13,859 bases of DNA from Erythrobacter sp. CCH5-A1. GTDB lineage: Bacteria > Pseudomonadota > Alphaproteobacteria > Sphingomonadales > Sphingomonadaceae. The DNA lies in assembly GCF_001557115.1 (NCBI RefSeq), contig NZ_LSKQ01000175.1, positions 1-13,859 of the forward strand, written 5' to 3'. The number at the start of each line of letters is the position of its first letter. Position 1 is the first letter of the stretch. Positions 5,967 to 12,666 of the stretch are shown piece after piece. The notes under the pieces were generated by a model that was not told the origin of the DNA, did no database searches, and saw only the letters and a program-made list of their open reading frames with translations. Both the position numbers and the translations under genes were made by a program.

Positions 5967-6590
5967 TTACGGCGTTGCCGGGAAGAATGTGCGCGGCGCA
6001 CGCTTGGGGGGCACGACCTCGAACCGGCGCTCCATCAATCTGCTGATGCGAAACCGGCCTCGCCCATCGGGCGTGCTGAGCTCAATCTTCGCGCCGCGCT
6101 TTGTCACCCTGAATTCAGCGTGTTCGCTGCCGTCGGTGAACTTCATGGGTTCAGGCAGCCGGATCATGTCACCATCGGCGATCTTGCGTTCCTTGAGCCG
6201 CAGTTGGCGGTAGCACCGGTTGCGCCAGTCGAGGGCATAGGGGTGATTGGTTGGTCCCAGTTCCTCGAGGATGCTTCTGGGACACCCGGCCTCCACCGGC
6301 CCGGAGTTTTCATCCATGTCCTTGTAGCCGAACAGGAGGCCGTCGGCTGCCTTGGGGTTCCAGCGGACCAGACAGATCACCGCGGAGATGGCGTGGGGCT
6401 GGTTGTCCGGTCCATAGCGCTGGACCGCCGCGTAATAGGCCCCGGTTGTGGACACGCTTCTGACGACCCGGCATCCTTCGAAGGTGCCGGTTTCTTCATT
6501 CTCGCGCTCCCATGTGAACTGATTGTCGAGATAGGCCTTGGGAGTGTCGAAGCCCCCAATTCCGGCACGGTGCATGTAAAGCCAGCCCAT
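5967..6590 (-). CDS. Conserved hypothetical protein (MGWLYMH start, possibly DUF6927)
   Basis: The 207-residue soluble protein begins MGWLYMHRAGIGGFDTPKAY and continues with LDNQFTWERE (21-30). This start is typical of a family of alphaproteobacterial plasmid proteins that I believe is DUF6927; the number is from memory. Later parts include YYAAVQRYG (52-60), AVICLVRWNPKAADG (70-84) and GYKDMDENSGP (88-98). Toward the C-terminus comes a region rich in charged residues (RCYRQLRLKERKIADGDMIR) that could be a small beta-barrel or SH3-like part. The function is unknown. The ATG at 6588-6590 has AAGGAG seven bases upstream, and this site overlaps the stop of the preceding gene (12-base gap), indicating one transcript. 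No signal peptide or membrane segment is seen. Confidence 0.78.
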   Translation of the reverse strand: MGWLYMHRAGIGGFDTPKAYLDNQFTWERENEETGTFEGCRVVRSVSTTGAYYAAVQRYGPDNQPHAISAVICLVRWNPKAADGLLFGYKDMDENSGPVEAGCPRSILEELGPTNHPYALDWRNRCYRQLRLKERKIADGDMIRLPEPMKFTDGSEHAEFRVTKRGAKIELSTPDGRGRFRISRLMERRFEVVPPKRAPRTFFPATP

Positions 6591-6602
6591 GCGAGTTCTC
6601 CT

Positions 6603-7244
6603 TCAGATAAGCCCCGGCTGCGCCGGAGGTGCGATCTTCAATTCGCGCGCGATCCGCGCCGTGAGTGCGGGAATGTCTGCAAGGGCGGTGATCGGCGCTT
6701 TGCGCATCACCGCGCCAGGCGGTTTCCAGAACGGGTTGCGCCAGGCGAGACCCGGCTCGCCGAACCTTTCCGGGCTGATCCGGACGTAGATCCCGTCGGC
6801 TTCCAGCACATGCTCGCCCGCGAGCTGTTCCTGTGAGGTGTAATAGCTGATGCGGTAATCGGCGTGCTCGAGCCCGATCCCTGCTGCGATCTGGCGCAGC
6901 GCCCGCGTGCCCTCGCGCCGGTAATGGCGCAGTTCTTCGGGACGATAGTCGATCCCGCGCTTGACCAGAGCAATGATCGCCGGTCTGTGCTTGAGCTCGG
7001 CAAGGCGTTCGATGCACTGGGAACGCAGCGCCTGGTCGTCTGCCTCACATTCGGTCGGCCTTCCGTCGGCAATGCGCTGGAGGTGGCGGGTGAGGAGCAG
7101 CACTGCCGGGCAGCTTGCCGCCTGCCGGCCTGCAAGGCGGACATCATCGACGGCCTCGTTCAATGCCCGCAGCGCATTTTCGAAGGTTGTCAGTCCATCA
7201 GGCTGGAGTGCGCGGCGGTAACGGTAATCGATGTCGCAGGACAT
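6603..7244 (-). CDS. Hypothetical protein, 213 residues
   Basis: I do not recognise this family. The protein starts MSCDIDYRYRRALQPDG and is predicted mostly helical in the first half (FENALRALNEAVDDVRLAG, LLLTRHLQRIADGR, CIERLAELK). A second half contains ISYYTSQEQLAGEHVLEADG and YVRISPERFG, suggesting a beta-rich part, and a Pro-rich end. No catalytic motif, signal peptide or membrane segment is seen. The frame is open far upstream, but the ATG at 7242-7244 has AAGGA seven bases before it and follows a G-rich leader with a perfect eight-base-pair hairpin, so the longer reading is rejected. It lies between the 130- and 207-residue genes in the ardC-led row (47- and 12-base gaps). The gene is credible; its role is unknown. 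Confidence 0.72.
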   Translation of the reverse strand: MSCDIDYRYRRALQPDGLTTFENALRALNEAVDDVRLAGRQAASCPAVLLLTRHLQRIADGRPTECEADDQALRSQCIERLAELKHRPAIIALVKRGIDYRPEELRHYRREGTRALRQIAAGIGLEHADYRISYYTSQEQLAGEHVLEADGIYVRISPERFGEPGLAWRNPFWKPPGAVMRKAPITALADIPALTARIARELKIAPPAQPGLI

Positions 7245-7256
7245 GAGGCTTCCTTT

Positions 7257-7291
7257 CCATTGCAAGATGCAATGGCCCCATCCCCCTTCCC
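7257..7291 (-). promoter_or_regulatory. G-run tract and perfect hairpin before the 213-residue gene
   Basis: Reading the minus strand, three G-runs (GGG, GGGGG and GGGG separated by AA and AT; plus 7276-7291) are followed immediately by CCATTGCA, a TCT loop and TGCAATGG (plus arms 7268-7275 and 7257-7264). The AAGGA ribosome binding site of the gene at 7244 begins right after the stem. There is no T-tract, so it is not an ordinary terminator. The repeat is exact; a role in translation or message stability is inferred. Confidence 0.55.
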
Positions 7292-7684
7292 TCAATGCAG
7301 GCTGCGACGATGTTCGCTTAGGCCCTGCAGCGGCAACGGCTCGTAGATCATCGGTCGCAGGAGCGTGTTTGGCGCAATCTGCTCGAGGATTCGCGCAACT
7401 GCCGAGACCGCAACGCCCGCCTCGGTTGTCTGGATGATGAGCGTTCGGCCTTGACCCGGAGCTGTGCCAAGCGACCAACCGGCGTCCCCCTTTCCGAGAA
7501 GACCGTCCAGCACCTGGCGTGGATCCCTCTGGGGAAACAGGCTTGCGATATACTCAGCCAGCACACCGCCTATGGGCGCCCTCCCCCGGCCTGCAACATC
7601 GCCCGCATAACGGTGAAGCTGGGTGAGGCGAACGACCTCCTCGGGGGCTGGCTCAAGCACAAGCCGGAACTGGCGCCGTTTCAT
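7292..7684 (-). CDS. Hypothetical protein, 130 residues, overlaps ardC end
   Basis: This protein is not recognised. It begins MKRRQFRLVLEPAPEEVVRL, then has HRYAGDVAGRGRAPIGGVLA, a segment ending PRQVLDGLLGKG, and GRTLIIQTTEAGVAVSAVAR before a C-terminus ending HRRSLH. It looks like a small alpha/beta soluble protein without signal or membrane segments. The ATG at 7682-7684 is chosen because GGGAGG precedes it by seven bases; a second ATG 18 bases upstream has no well-spaced site. The first 32 bases overlap the end of ardC in another frame, so it is very likely translationally coupled to ardC. It is followed after 47 bases by the 213-residue gene. Confidence 0.7.
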   Translation of the reverse strand: MKRRQFRLVLEPAPEEVVRLTQLHRYAGDVAGRGRAPIGGVLAEYIASLFPQRDPRQVLDGLLGKGDAGWSLGTAPGQGRTLIIQTTEAGVAVSAVARILEQIAPNTLLRPMIYEPLPLQGLSEHRRSLH

Positions 7685-8603
7685 CGGCTTCCTCCCCTTC
7701 ATCCTGCACAGGTTCGCTCTGGTAGCCCGAATAGGCCGCAAGATGGTTGAATGCCTGATCGGCCTTCGCGGCCGCGGTGATGATGGCCGTCTTGTCGGCC
7801 TTGAGGATCTCCAGCCAGTGCGAGACATAACTGGCATGGCTTTCGTGGAGGTCTGCCGGAAGGCCCAGTTCGTAGCAGATCCGGGCACTCACCTGCTCGG
7901 CCACCAGCTCCTCGAAAGAGTATGCCTTGTCGCCGAAACGCTTGCCAAATTCGCGGGCAAGCCGAGAGGCATGGCCTGACCAATGGCCGAGTTCGTGCGC
8001 TTTCGTAGCCACGAATCCGTCTTCGGTGTTAAAGACATTGGGGTGCGGAAGCTGAATGTAATCAGCGCCCGGCGAGTAGAACGCGCGGTCTCCGCCGAGG
8101 CGTATATCAGCCGGGACGGGTGCGAAGAAGCGCTCGATGGCAGCGGCCTTCTGCGAAGGCGTCGGCGGCGCTTCAGGCACCGGGCTTGGATAGAAATGGG
8201 GCGGCAGGCCATCGATCTGCGCGGCGTTGAACACGCTGTAAGCGCGCATGAAGCGGATTGTTTTCGACGATTCCTCGCCGGTCGCGTGGTCGACCGCGGT
8301 CTTCTTCGTGCTGTTGAAGTAGATGCTCGGCTCGGCGGTCTCGCCCTTGCGGACCTGTCCGCCAAGCTCGATGGCTTGCCGCCAGGTCATCCAGTAGCGT
8401 GAGCCATATCCATAGTGATCGGCGACCGCCCAAAGATAGAGGCGGTTGATCCCTGTGTAGGGGACGCCTGCAGCGCGCAGCGGCGCTCCGCCCATACCGG
8501 TCTTCTTCCAGGGTCGGCGCCAGGGCAGCGTTCCGGCCTCGATTGTAGCGATGATCAGATTGGTGATTTCCTGCGCGACGTCGCGCTTGGGTCGTTGGCG
8601 CAT
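7653..8603 (-). CDS. ardC: ArdC-type antirestriction protein (zincin-like metallopeptidase domain)
   Basis: The 316-residue protein matches ArdC proteins, which bind single-stranded DNA and protect incoming plasmid DNA from host restriction. The N-terminal ssDNA-binding domain covers about residues 5-130: LIIATIEAGTLPWRRPW (16-32), NRLYLW (53-58) and WMTWRQAIELGGQVRKGE (71-88). The C-terminal metallopeptidase-like domain has the zinc motif in KAHELGHWSGH (201-211, with H203, E204 and H207) and the downstream glutamate helix SFEELVAEQVSA (229-240, with E236 the likely third ligand). The ATG at 8601-8603 is chosen because GAGGAG lies eight bases upstream; a TTG six codons earlier is less likely. 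A strong terminator separates it from the parB-like gene, ending right at its ribosome binding site. The next gene overlaps its end by 32 bases. Antirestriction activity is known for family members and inferred here. Confidence 0.92.
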   Translation of the reverse strand: MRQRPKRDVAQEITNLIIATIEAGTLPWRRPWKKTGMGGAPLRAAGVPYTGINRLYLWAVADHYGYGSRYWMTWRQAIELGGQVRKGETAEPSIYFNSTKKTAVDHATGEESSKTIRFMRAYSVFNAAQIDGLPPHFYPSPVPEAPPTPSQKAAAIERFFAPVPADIRLGGDRAFYSPGADYIQLPHPNVFNTEDGFVATKAHELGHWSGHASRLAREFGKRFGDKAYSFEELVAEQVSARICYELGLPADLHESHASYVSHWLEILKADKTAIITAAAKADQAFNHLAAYSGYQSEPVQDEGEEADETAPVPACA

Positions 8604-8614
8604 TGGCCTGCTCC

Positions 8615-8657
8615 TCAACAAAAAGAGGCCCGGCTCACTCAGGCGAGTGGCCGGGCC
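8615..8657 (-). terminator. Intrinsic terminator between the parB-like gene and ardC
   Basis: On the minus strand a 13-base-pair stem with one bulged base is formed from GGCCCGGC plus CACTC and their complements (plus 8627-8640 and 8645-8657). It has a four-base loop and is followed by TCTTTTTG. It is the clearest terminator in the window. It ends about where the GAGGAG site of ardC begins, so ardC must be made by read-through, antitermination or an unseen internal promoter. Confidence 0.8.
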
Positions 8658-8679
8658 AGGTCATCAGGAGGGGTGTTTT

Positions 8680-8694
8680 GCCGCCTCAGGCGGC
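8680..8694 (-). repeat. Palindrome with the parB-like stop codon in its loop
   Basis: GCCGCC (8680-8685) and GGCGGC (8689-8694) are perfect complements, and the three-base loop is the TGA stop of the parB-like gene (8686-8688). It lies 22 bases before the intrinsic terminator on the transcribed strand and lacks its own T-tract. The GC-rich stem could affect termination or protect the 3' end of the message; this is inference. Confidence 0.5.
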
Positions 8695-10779
8695 TACCGC
8701 CGCTTCTTCACAGGCGACTTCTGGTTGATGGTCATCGATCAGCTCTTCGGCCTCGCTGTCGGCTTCACCGTTATCGCCATCGCAGACGTCGGCGACAGGG
8801 TCGCTTTCGTCGGTGTCCGGGATGACCGGATCAGCGGGGTTGGCACCAATCGTGAACTTCATGCCTTCAGGCAACCAGGCCAGCGCTGCTTCCTTGACGT
8901 CCTGTTCAACGATCGCCTTGCCGGCGAAGATCGTCTCGCAGGTCTTGGCAAGGTCAGCTTTCTTCGAGGCGGCATAACGCGCCGCAAGATCGCTGCCGCC
9001 GACTTCGGTCAGCGCGGCAAGACACGAGGTCTTGCTGACTCGGTCGAAGAAATTCTCGGCTGTCGGCCGCCACATCGCTGCAACATCGATGTCGAGCATA
9101 CTGCCGATGACAGCATGGATCGGATGGTATTCCGAACCATAGCCCTTCTTGGCTTCGAGCGAGATGGCTACCACATAGGCGAGCCACGCCGCCTTGGTTT
9201 CGTCGGCAAGTTCGCGGAAGGCAATGAAGCGCTGGGCTGCACAGCTATGTTCCTGCCATCCCGTGTCGAGCGCGTTTTCGGCCTCGGCGAGAATCCCCTC
9301 AGCTGTGGACTGCGAAAGTTCTCCGGTCGCCGGATCGCTCGGTCGTCCGCCCTTGATCGAGGTGCCGCGGCTTTCATAGCTGCGGCTGTCGGCCAGCGCG
9401 AAGATGGCGAAGTCGAGCGCGAGCCCCGGATCGGTTAGCAGCGATGCCGACAGGATATTGCGGCGCTGAACCGAAAGCTCGTCGAACAGGCGAGCGCTGA
9501 TCGGCTTTTCCGTGCCCGGCGCAACTGCCTCGGGCCTGGAAGGTGCAGCGCTGCCTCGCTTGGTGGAACCTGGGACCGGCTCTTCGGCCGTCGCTGTCAC
9601 TTTGCCATTCTCATCGGTCTCGAACGATAGGCGCTTTTCGCTGTAGTAATCGGCCTCGAGCACCATTTCGCCGCGGGTGGTGAGAACCAGGAACCGTCCG
9701 GCCTCACTGCGCCATTCTTCGGGCAGTGCGCGCACCGGGTTATTGAGGTCGCTGCGCGCGGCATCAAGGTCCTCATACTCGGCCTCGAGCTGCCCGAAAT
9801 CGGTATCTCCGCCCTCTTCGCCTTCGTCGATGATCTCGCTGATTTCTTCCATTCGGGCATCGATCGCGTCAATTCGGGCACGTGCTTCTTCGGAGAGCGG
9901 CGCGGGCGGCAGCCGGACAGCATTGACGCCCATTTCGCTGCGCGCCTGCCATGAATTGGTCGACGCCACTGGGCTGATCCAGGCAAGGCCAGTTTCAGCA
10001 GCGATCCGCTGGGCTTCGGCCTCCATTTTCTCGGCCGCAAGCCTGTGGGCGATCTCGATATCGATCCAGCGATCATCTGCCGCTTCGCTGAAGAGGTCGC
10101 GCTCGATCTTGCCCCCGGCAGCCACATAGGCATCTTCGCCGATCAGCAGCGCGATTGGGTCATTGCCGCGCATGGAACCGCTCGCCACCATACGCCGGAT
10201 GGCATCGGCGCTTGGGTTATAGGCGTAGCGCATCTGCTCAAAGACCCGCAGCTGAACTTCGTGCTGGTCGGTCGCGGCGTAAGCCTTGGCGATCTCGAGG
10301 GTGACATCGCCTTTGGCGAGTGCTTCGAAGATCGGCTCGGCGAGGTTGGCAAGCCGCAAGCGGCCTTCCACGAAGCGCTGGGTGAGACCGAAGCGTTTGG
10401 CGACCGCGGCAACATCGCTGCCTTCCTTGATGAAGTGCTGGAAGGCGCGGCATTCCTCAGCCGGTGACATCCCGACGCGCTGGAAGTTTTCGGCAAGCGA
10501 GGCCTCGCCGGCTTCCTCTTCGCTGCCCTCAAGCAGCTTGCATTCGATCTCGGTGTCGGGGTCCCACGCACCGCGCGCGACAATCATCTCGATGGCCCGC
10601 AACCGGCGGCCACCGGCGATCACGGCAAACTTGCCGCGCTTCTTGCTCTTGGTGACCAGCAGGTTCTGCAAAAGGCCACGCGCTTCGATGTCGGCGGAAA
10701 GCTGGATATCGTCTTCTTCGCTGCGCGTTTTGCGCACATTCGCATCGCTCAGATAGAGCCGGGAAAAGGGAATAAGCAT
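8686..10779 (-). CDS. ParB/Srx-fold protein, large plasmid type
   Basis: The 697-residue protein carries a ParB N-terminal domain: the N-x-R element SDANVRKT (11-18), IEARGLLQNLLV (31-42), AGGRRLRA (55-62; the family's G-x-R-R nucleotide-contact motif) and SLAENFQRVGMSPAEE (94-109). A helix-turn-helix follows (SDVAAVAKRFGLTQRFVEGR, 121-140). Chromosomal ParB proteins are about 300 residues; the long extension here (about 400 residues, with a Glu/Asp-rich linker, a WRPTAENFF stretch and a very acidic tail) is typical of large ParB-like proteins on alphaproteobacterial plasmids and ICEs. No ParA gene lies beside it, so a regulatory or CTP-switch role is as likely as segregation. The ATG at 10777-10779 has AGGAG eight bases upstream; the upstream 15 codons cross the hairpin leader and are excluded. 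It is the first gene of the leftward row ending at 5750. Confidence 0.88.
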   Translation of the reverse strand: MLIPFSRLYLSDANVRKTRSEEDDIQLSADIEARGLLQNLLVTKSKKRGKFAVIAGGRRLRAIEMIVARGAWDPDTEIECKLLEGSEEEAGEASLAENFQRVGMSPAEECRAFQHFIKEGSDVAAVAKRFGLTQRFVEGRLRLANLAEPIFEALAKGDVTLEIAKAYAATDQHEVQLRVFEQMRYAYNPSADAIRRMVASGSMRGNDPIALLIGEDAYVAAGGKIERDLFSEAADDRWIDIEIAHRLAAEKMEAEAQRIAAETGLAWISPVASTNSWQARSEMGVNAVRLPPAPLSEEARARIDAIDARMEEISEIIDEGEEGGDTDFGQLEAEYEDLDAARSDLNNPVRALPEEWRSEAGRFLVLTTRGEMVLEADYYSEKRLSFETDENGKVTATAEEPVPGSTKRGSAAPSRPEAVAPGTEKPISARLFDELSVQRRNILSASLLTDPGLALDFAIFALADSRSYESRGTSIKGGRPSDPATGELSQSTAEGILAEAENALDTGWQEHSCAAQRFIAFRELADETKAAWLAYVVAISLEAKKGYGSEYHPIHAVIGSMLDIDVAAMWRPTAENFFDRVSKTSCLAALTEVGGSDLAARYAASKKADLAKTCETIFAGKAIVEQDVKEAALAWLPEGMKFTIGANPADPVIPDTDESDPVADVCDGDNGEADSEAEELIDDHQPEVACEEAAVAA

Positions 10780-10793
10780 CGTCGTCACTCCTG

Positions 10794-10837
10794 ATGTGCA
10801 CCCGGCAATCACCCGGGCACACATCCCCTCCCCCTCC
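10794..10837 (-). promoter_or_regulatory. G-run tract and hairpin before the parB-like gene
   Basis: Reading the minus strand, GGAGGGGGAGGGG (10825-10837) is followed directly by a 12-base arm, a seven-base loop and a second arm (plus 10813-10824 and 10794-10805). The arms pair as ATGTG with CACAT and CCCGG with CCGGG, interrupted by a two-base internal mismatch. The AGGAG of the gene lies just beyond it. The C-rich 11-mer CCTCCCCCTCC on the plus strand also occurs at 2893-2903 in the leader of the DUF7007-like gene. Confidence 0.55.
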
Positions 10838-10926
10838 TCTTTTCCAGTGAGCGAAAATCTCTTCGAGAATTAACAGATGAAGCCAATCCGCGGCCTGAAG
10901 CACCAACATGTTTCGGGCGCTGAACC

Positions 10927-10946
10927 ATCCTTTAGCGCTGAAGGAT
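10927..10946. repeat. 20-base near-perfect palindrome upstream of the parB-like gene
   Basis: ATCCTTTAGCGCTGAAGGAT reads the same on both strands except for one pair (T at 10933 against G at 10940). It lies about 150 bases upstream of the parB-like start. The centre recalls the arms of the KorB operator TTTAGCSGCTAAA but lacks its middle base and differs in one arm position. It is a candidate binding site for the ParB-like protein; this is inference. Confidence 0.45.
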
Positions 10947-11029
10947 TGCACGGTAGCTGGCCAAGTAGCCGGCGGCGGGCATACTCTATCCCGTTGCCGA
11001 GGGGCTCCCCGGCGTGCCGATGGTTGCGG

Positions 11030-11044
11030 TCCAATGTCATTGGA
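11030..11044. repeat. 15-base perfect palindrome
   Basis: TCCAATG and CATTGGA flank a single central T, giving seven perfectly complementary bases on each side. It lies in the gene-free stretch about 250 bases before the parB-like gene. A dimeric regulator site is possible; nothing else in the sequence identifies it. Confidence 0.4.
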
Positions 11045-11301
11045 TTAGATTTCGGGACGCTGTTCGCCGGCACAATCGGTGCAATCTCGGTATTCAAGGC
11101 GGCATTTATCGACCGGCTCGAACTCAGATGCACGTGGGTCGGTGGTGACAGCAATGCGCCGCTCGGTTTAGTCTTAATGACGGAAAACCTGATTATGATC
11201 GGCGTAGCAATTTAGACGGCCTACAGGTGTACCATTCAACGAGCAACTATTTGGAATATCTCTACACACGGATGCTCTGTTTTCTGGAGTTGTCCGTTGA
11301 T

Positions 11302-11331
11302 AAAAACCGCTGCAATTATAGCTATTAGCGG
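11302..11331 (-). terminator. Candidate terminator at the end of the MFS gene
   Basis: On the minus strand CCGCT (plus 11327-11331) and AGCGG (11307-11311) can form a five-base-pair stem with a 15-base loop, followed by TTTTT (11302-11306). The stem overlaps the TAA stop of the MFS gene. The stem is short, so termination may be partial. Confidence 0.4.
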
Positions 11332-12659
11332 CCAGGCCAAGCAGAATGAAGATCGTCAATAACGAACGCGTGATGGGCTTTCCCACCAGCGTGGTCATTC
11401 ACAAGATGTTGATGATCGGAAGGCAGATCGTCGTGCGCGTGATCAACCACTTCGGGATCCGCCGATGGCCAGATCAACATGGAAATCCCCAAGCCGAATG
11501 CCGCCAGTGCAGCGCAAACCGCAAAAGCCGCGCCGAAGCCGACCAGTGCTCCAACCTGTCCAGCGAGCGGATAGGCGATCAGCCAGCATACGTGGCTCAA
11601 TGCAAATTGCGCGGCAAACAGTGCCGGTCGGTCTTCGCTGGCAGAAGATCGCCGCAGCAACCTGCCGCCCGGCGTGACCGTGGCGGAATAGCCGATGCCG
11701 AGCAAAACCCATGCAACCAACATGAAGCCCCAATAGGCCGGGCGCAGATGAGTGCCCCAGGATGCTGCCAACGCCGCCAATACCATGACCAGTGCCGCCG
11801 AACCGGCCAGCATAACCCAGCGATCGGAAATCCGGTCAAGCAGGCGGGGCAGGATCAGCGCGCTCAGCATTGATCCGCCGCCAAAAGCCGCAAGCGTCAG
11901 CGCAACTTCGCGCTGACCGAGGCCGAGGGCAGCTTGCACCAGCACGGGAGTATTGACGATCACCATCGCGCTGGCAGCAGCCGCAGCCAGGGTGATCGCC
12001 AGCAACCCGCGCAACCGCGGGGTCTTGAGATAGATGCGGATGCCGCGGGTGGTCTTGTCGTATATCCCCCCGCTTGGCGGCGCAGCAGTTGAACGCGGCA
12101 GGACGACGGACAGAACTAACAGCGCAGAAATGGCAAAGCCGATCGACGTCCCGCCAAACAGCCAGTGAAAGTTGATCACCGTCAGCAGAACGGCAGCAAG
12201 GACCGGGCTGAGCAGACTCTCCAGATCATAAGCCATCCGTGATAGCGACAGGGCTCTTGTATAGTCCTTCTCGTCGGGCAGGATGTCGGGAATGGTCGCC
12301 TGAAAGGTCGGGGTGAAGCCTGCCGATGCCGATTGCAGCACGAAAATCAGAACGTAGATTTGCCAGACCTGATCGACAAACGGCAGGGCCAAAGCCGCCA
12401 GCCCGCGCACGACGTCCATTGCCACCAGAAAGCCTCGCCGGGGCAGGCGCGAGGCAAAGGCCCCGACCACCGGTGCAACGCCGATATAAGCGACCATCTT
12501 GATCGCCATCGCCGTACCGAGCACCGCGCCGCTGTCCGCGGCTGCAATGTCAAATGCCAGCAGTCCCAGCGCGACCGTGGCCAGCCCGGTGCCAATCAGA
12601 GCAATCACCTGCGCCAGAAACAGGTTGCGATAGGTGCGATTGGCCAGAACCGTCATCAT
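11325..12659 (-). CDS. MFS transporter with histidine-rich C-terminal tail (NreB-like)
   Basis: The 444-residue protein is an inner-membrane transporter of the major facilitator superfamily with about 12 hydrophobic segments. A motif-A-like GAFASRLPRRG (residues 66-76) lies between the second and third, and a hydrophilic central loop (residues about 193-215) splits the two halves. The last 46 residues after the final membrane segment are cytoplasmic and contain eight histidines (DHAHDD, DHQH, NDH, KAHH, DLH) and end FVIDDLHSAWPGR. Such a tail is known from nickel exporters of the NreB type, so metal, perhaps nickel, efflux is the best guess. The two hydrophobic-protein neighbours upstream support this. 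The ATG at 12657-12659 lies eight bases after the stop of the anchor protein gene, with no strong site of its own, so coupling is likely; a second ATG directly follows. Substrate is inferred, family is firm. Confidence 0.88.
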   Translation of the reverse strand: MMTVLANRTYRNLFLAQVIALIGTGLATVALGLLAFDIAAADSGAVLGTAMAIKMVAYIGVAPVVGAFASRLPRRGFLVAMDVVRGLAALALPFVDQVWQIYVLIFVLQSASAGFTPTFQATIPDILPDEKDYTRALSLSRMAYDLESLLSPVLAAVLLTVINFHWLFGGTSIGFAISALLVLSVVLPRSTAAPPSGGIYDKTTRGIRIYLKTPRLRGLLAITLAAAAASAMVIVNTPVLVQAALGLGQREVALTLAAFGGGSMLSALILPRLLDRISDRWVMLAGSAALVMVLAALAASWGTHLRPAYWGFMLVAWVLLGIGYSATVTPGGRLLRRSSASEDRPALFAAQFALSHVCWLIAYPLAGQVGALVGFGAAFAVCAALAAFGLGISMLIWPSADPEVVDHAHDDLPSDHQHLVNDHAGGKAHHAFVIDDLHSAWPGR

Positions 12660-12666
12660 GGTAGGC

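Larger units (their letters stand above)
10838..11324. other. About 490 bases without a supported gene, with palindromes
   Basis: Open frames on both strands across this stretch lack convincing ribosome binding sites and resemble nothing I know. The part from about 11160 to 11310 is visibly richer in A and T than the genes on either side. Two palindromes (10927-10946 and 11030-11044) and a short GGGGCTCCCC repeat (11001-11010) occur. It lies between the metal-type operon and the parB-like gene, so it probably holds the promoter of the latter and may be a junction between modules. A decayed gene cannot be excluded. Confidence 0.5.

Noticed and set aside
8551..9438. A 295-codon rightward open frame opposite the parB-like gene.
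   Set aside because: It lies mostly over a well-supported ParB-like gene and across the terminator, and has no recognisable motif.
18..10889. A 13-base direct repeat, ATGAAGCCAATCC, at 18-30 and 10877-10889 that could be attachment or target-site repeats.
   Set aside because: A 13-base match is expected about once by chance in a window of this size, the flanks do not extend it, and no integrase or transposase is present.
10877..11215. A 112-codon rightward frame in the gene-free stretch, with a somewhat hydrophobic second half.
   Set aside because: No good ribosome binding site, no family resemblance, and an overlapping frame of similar length on the other strand; kept only as part of the unexplained stretch.
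11174..11398. A 74-codon leftward frame with a hydrophobic N-terminus, resembling a small exported protein.
   Set aside because: No ribosome binding site, it starts inside the MFS gene, and the hydrophobic part is encoded within and just beyond the MFS tail; no clear lipobox or signal cleavage site.
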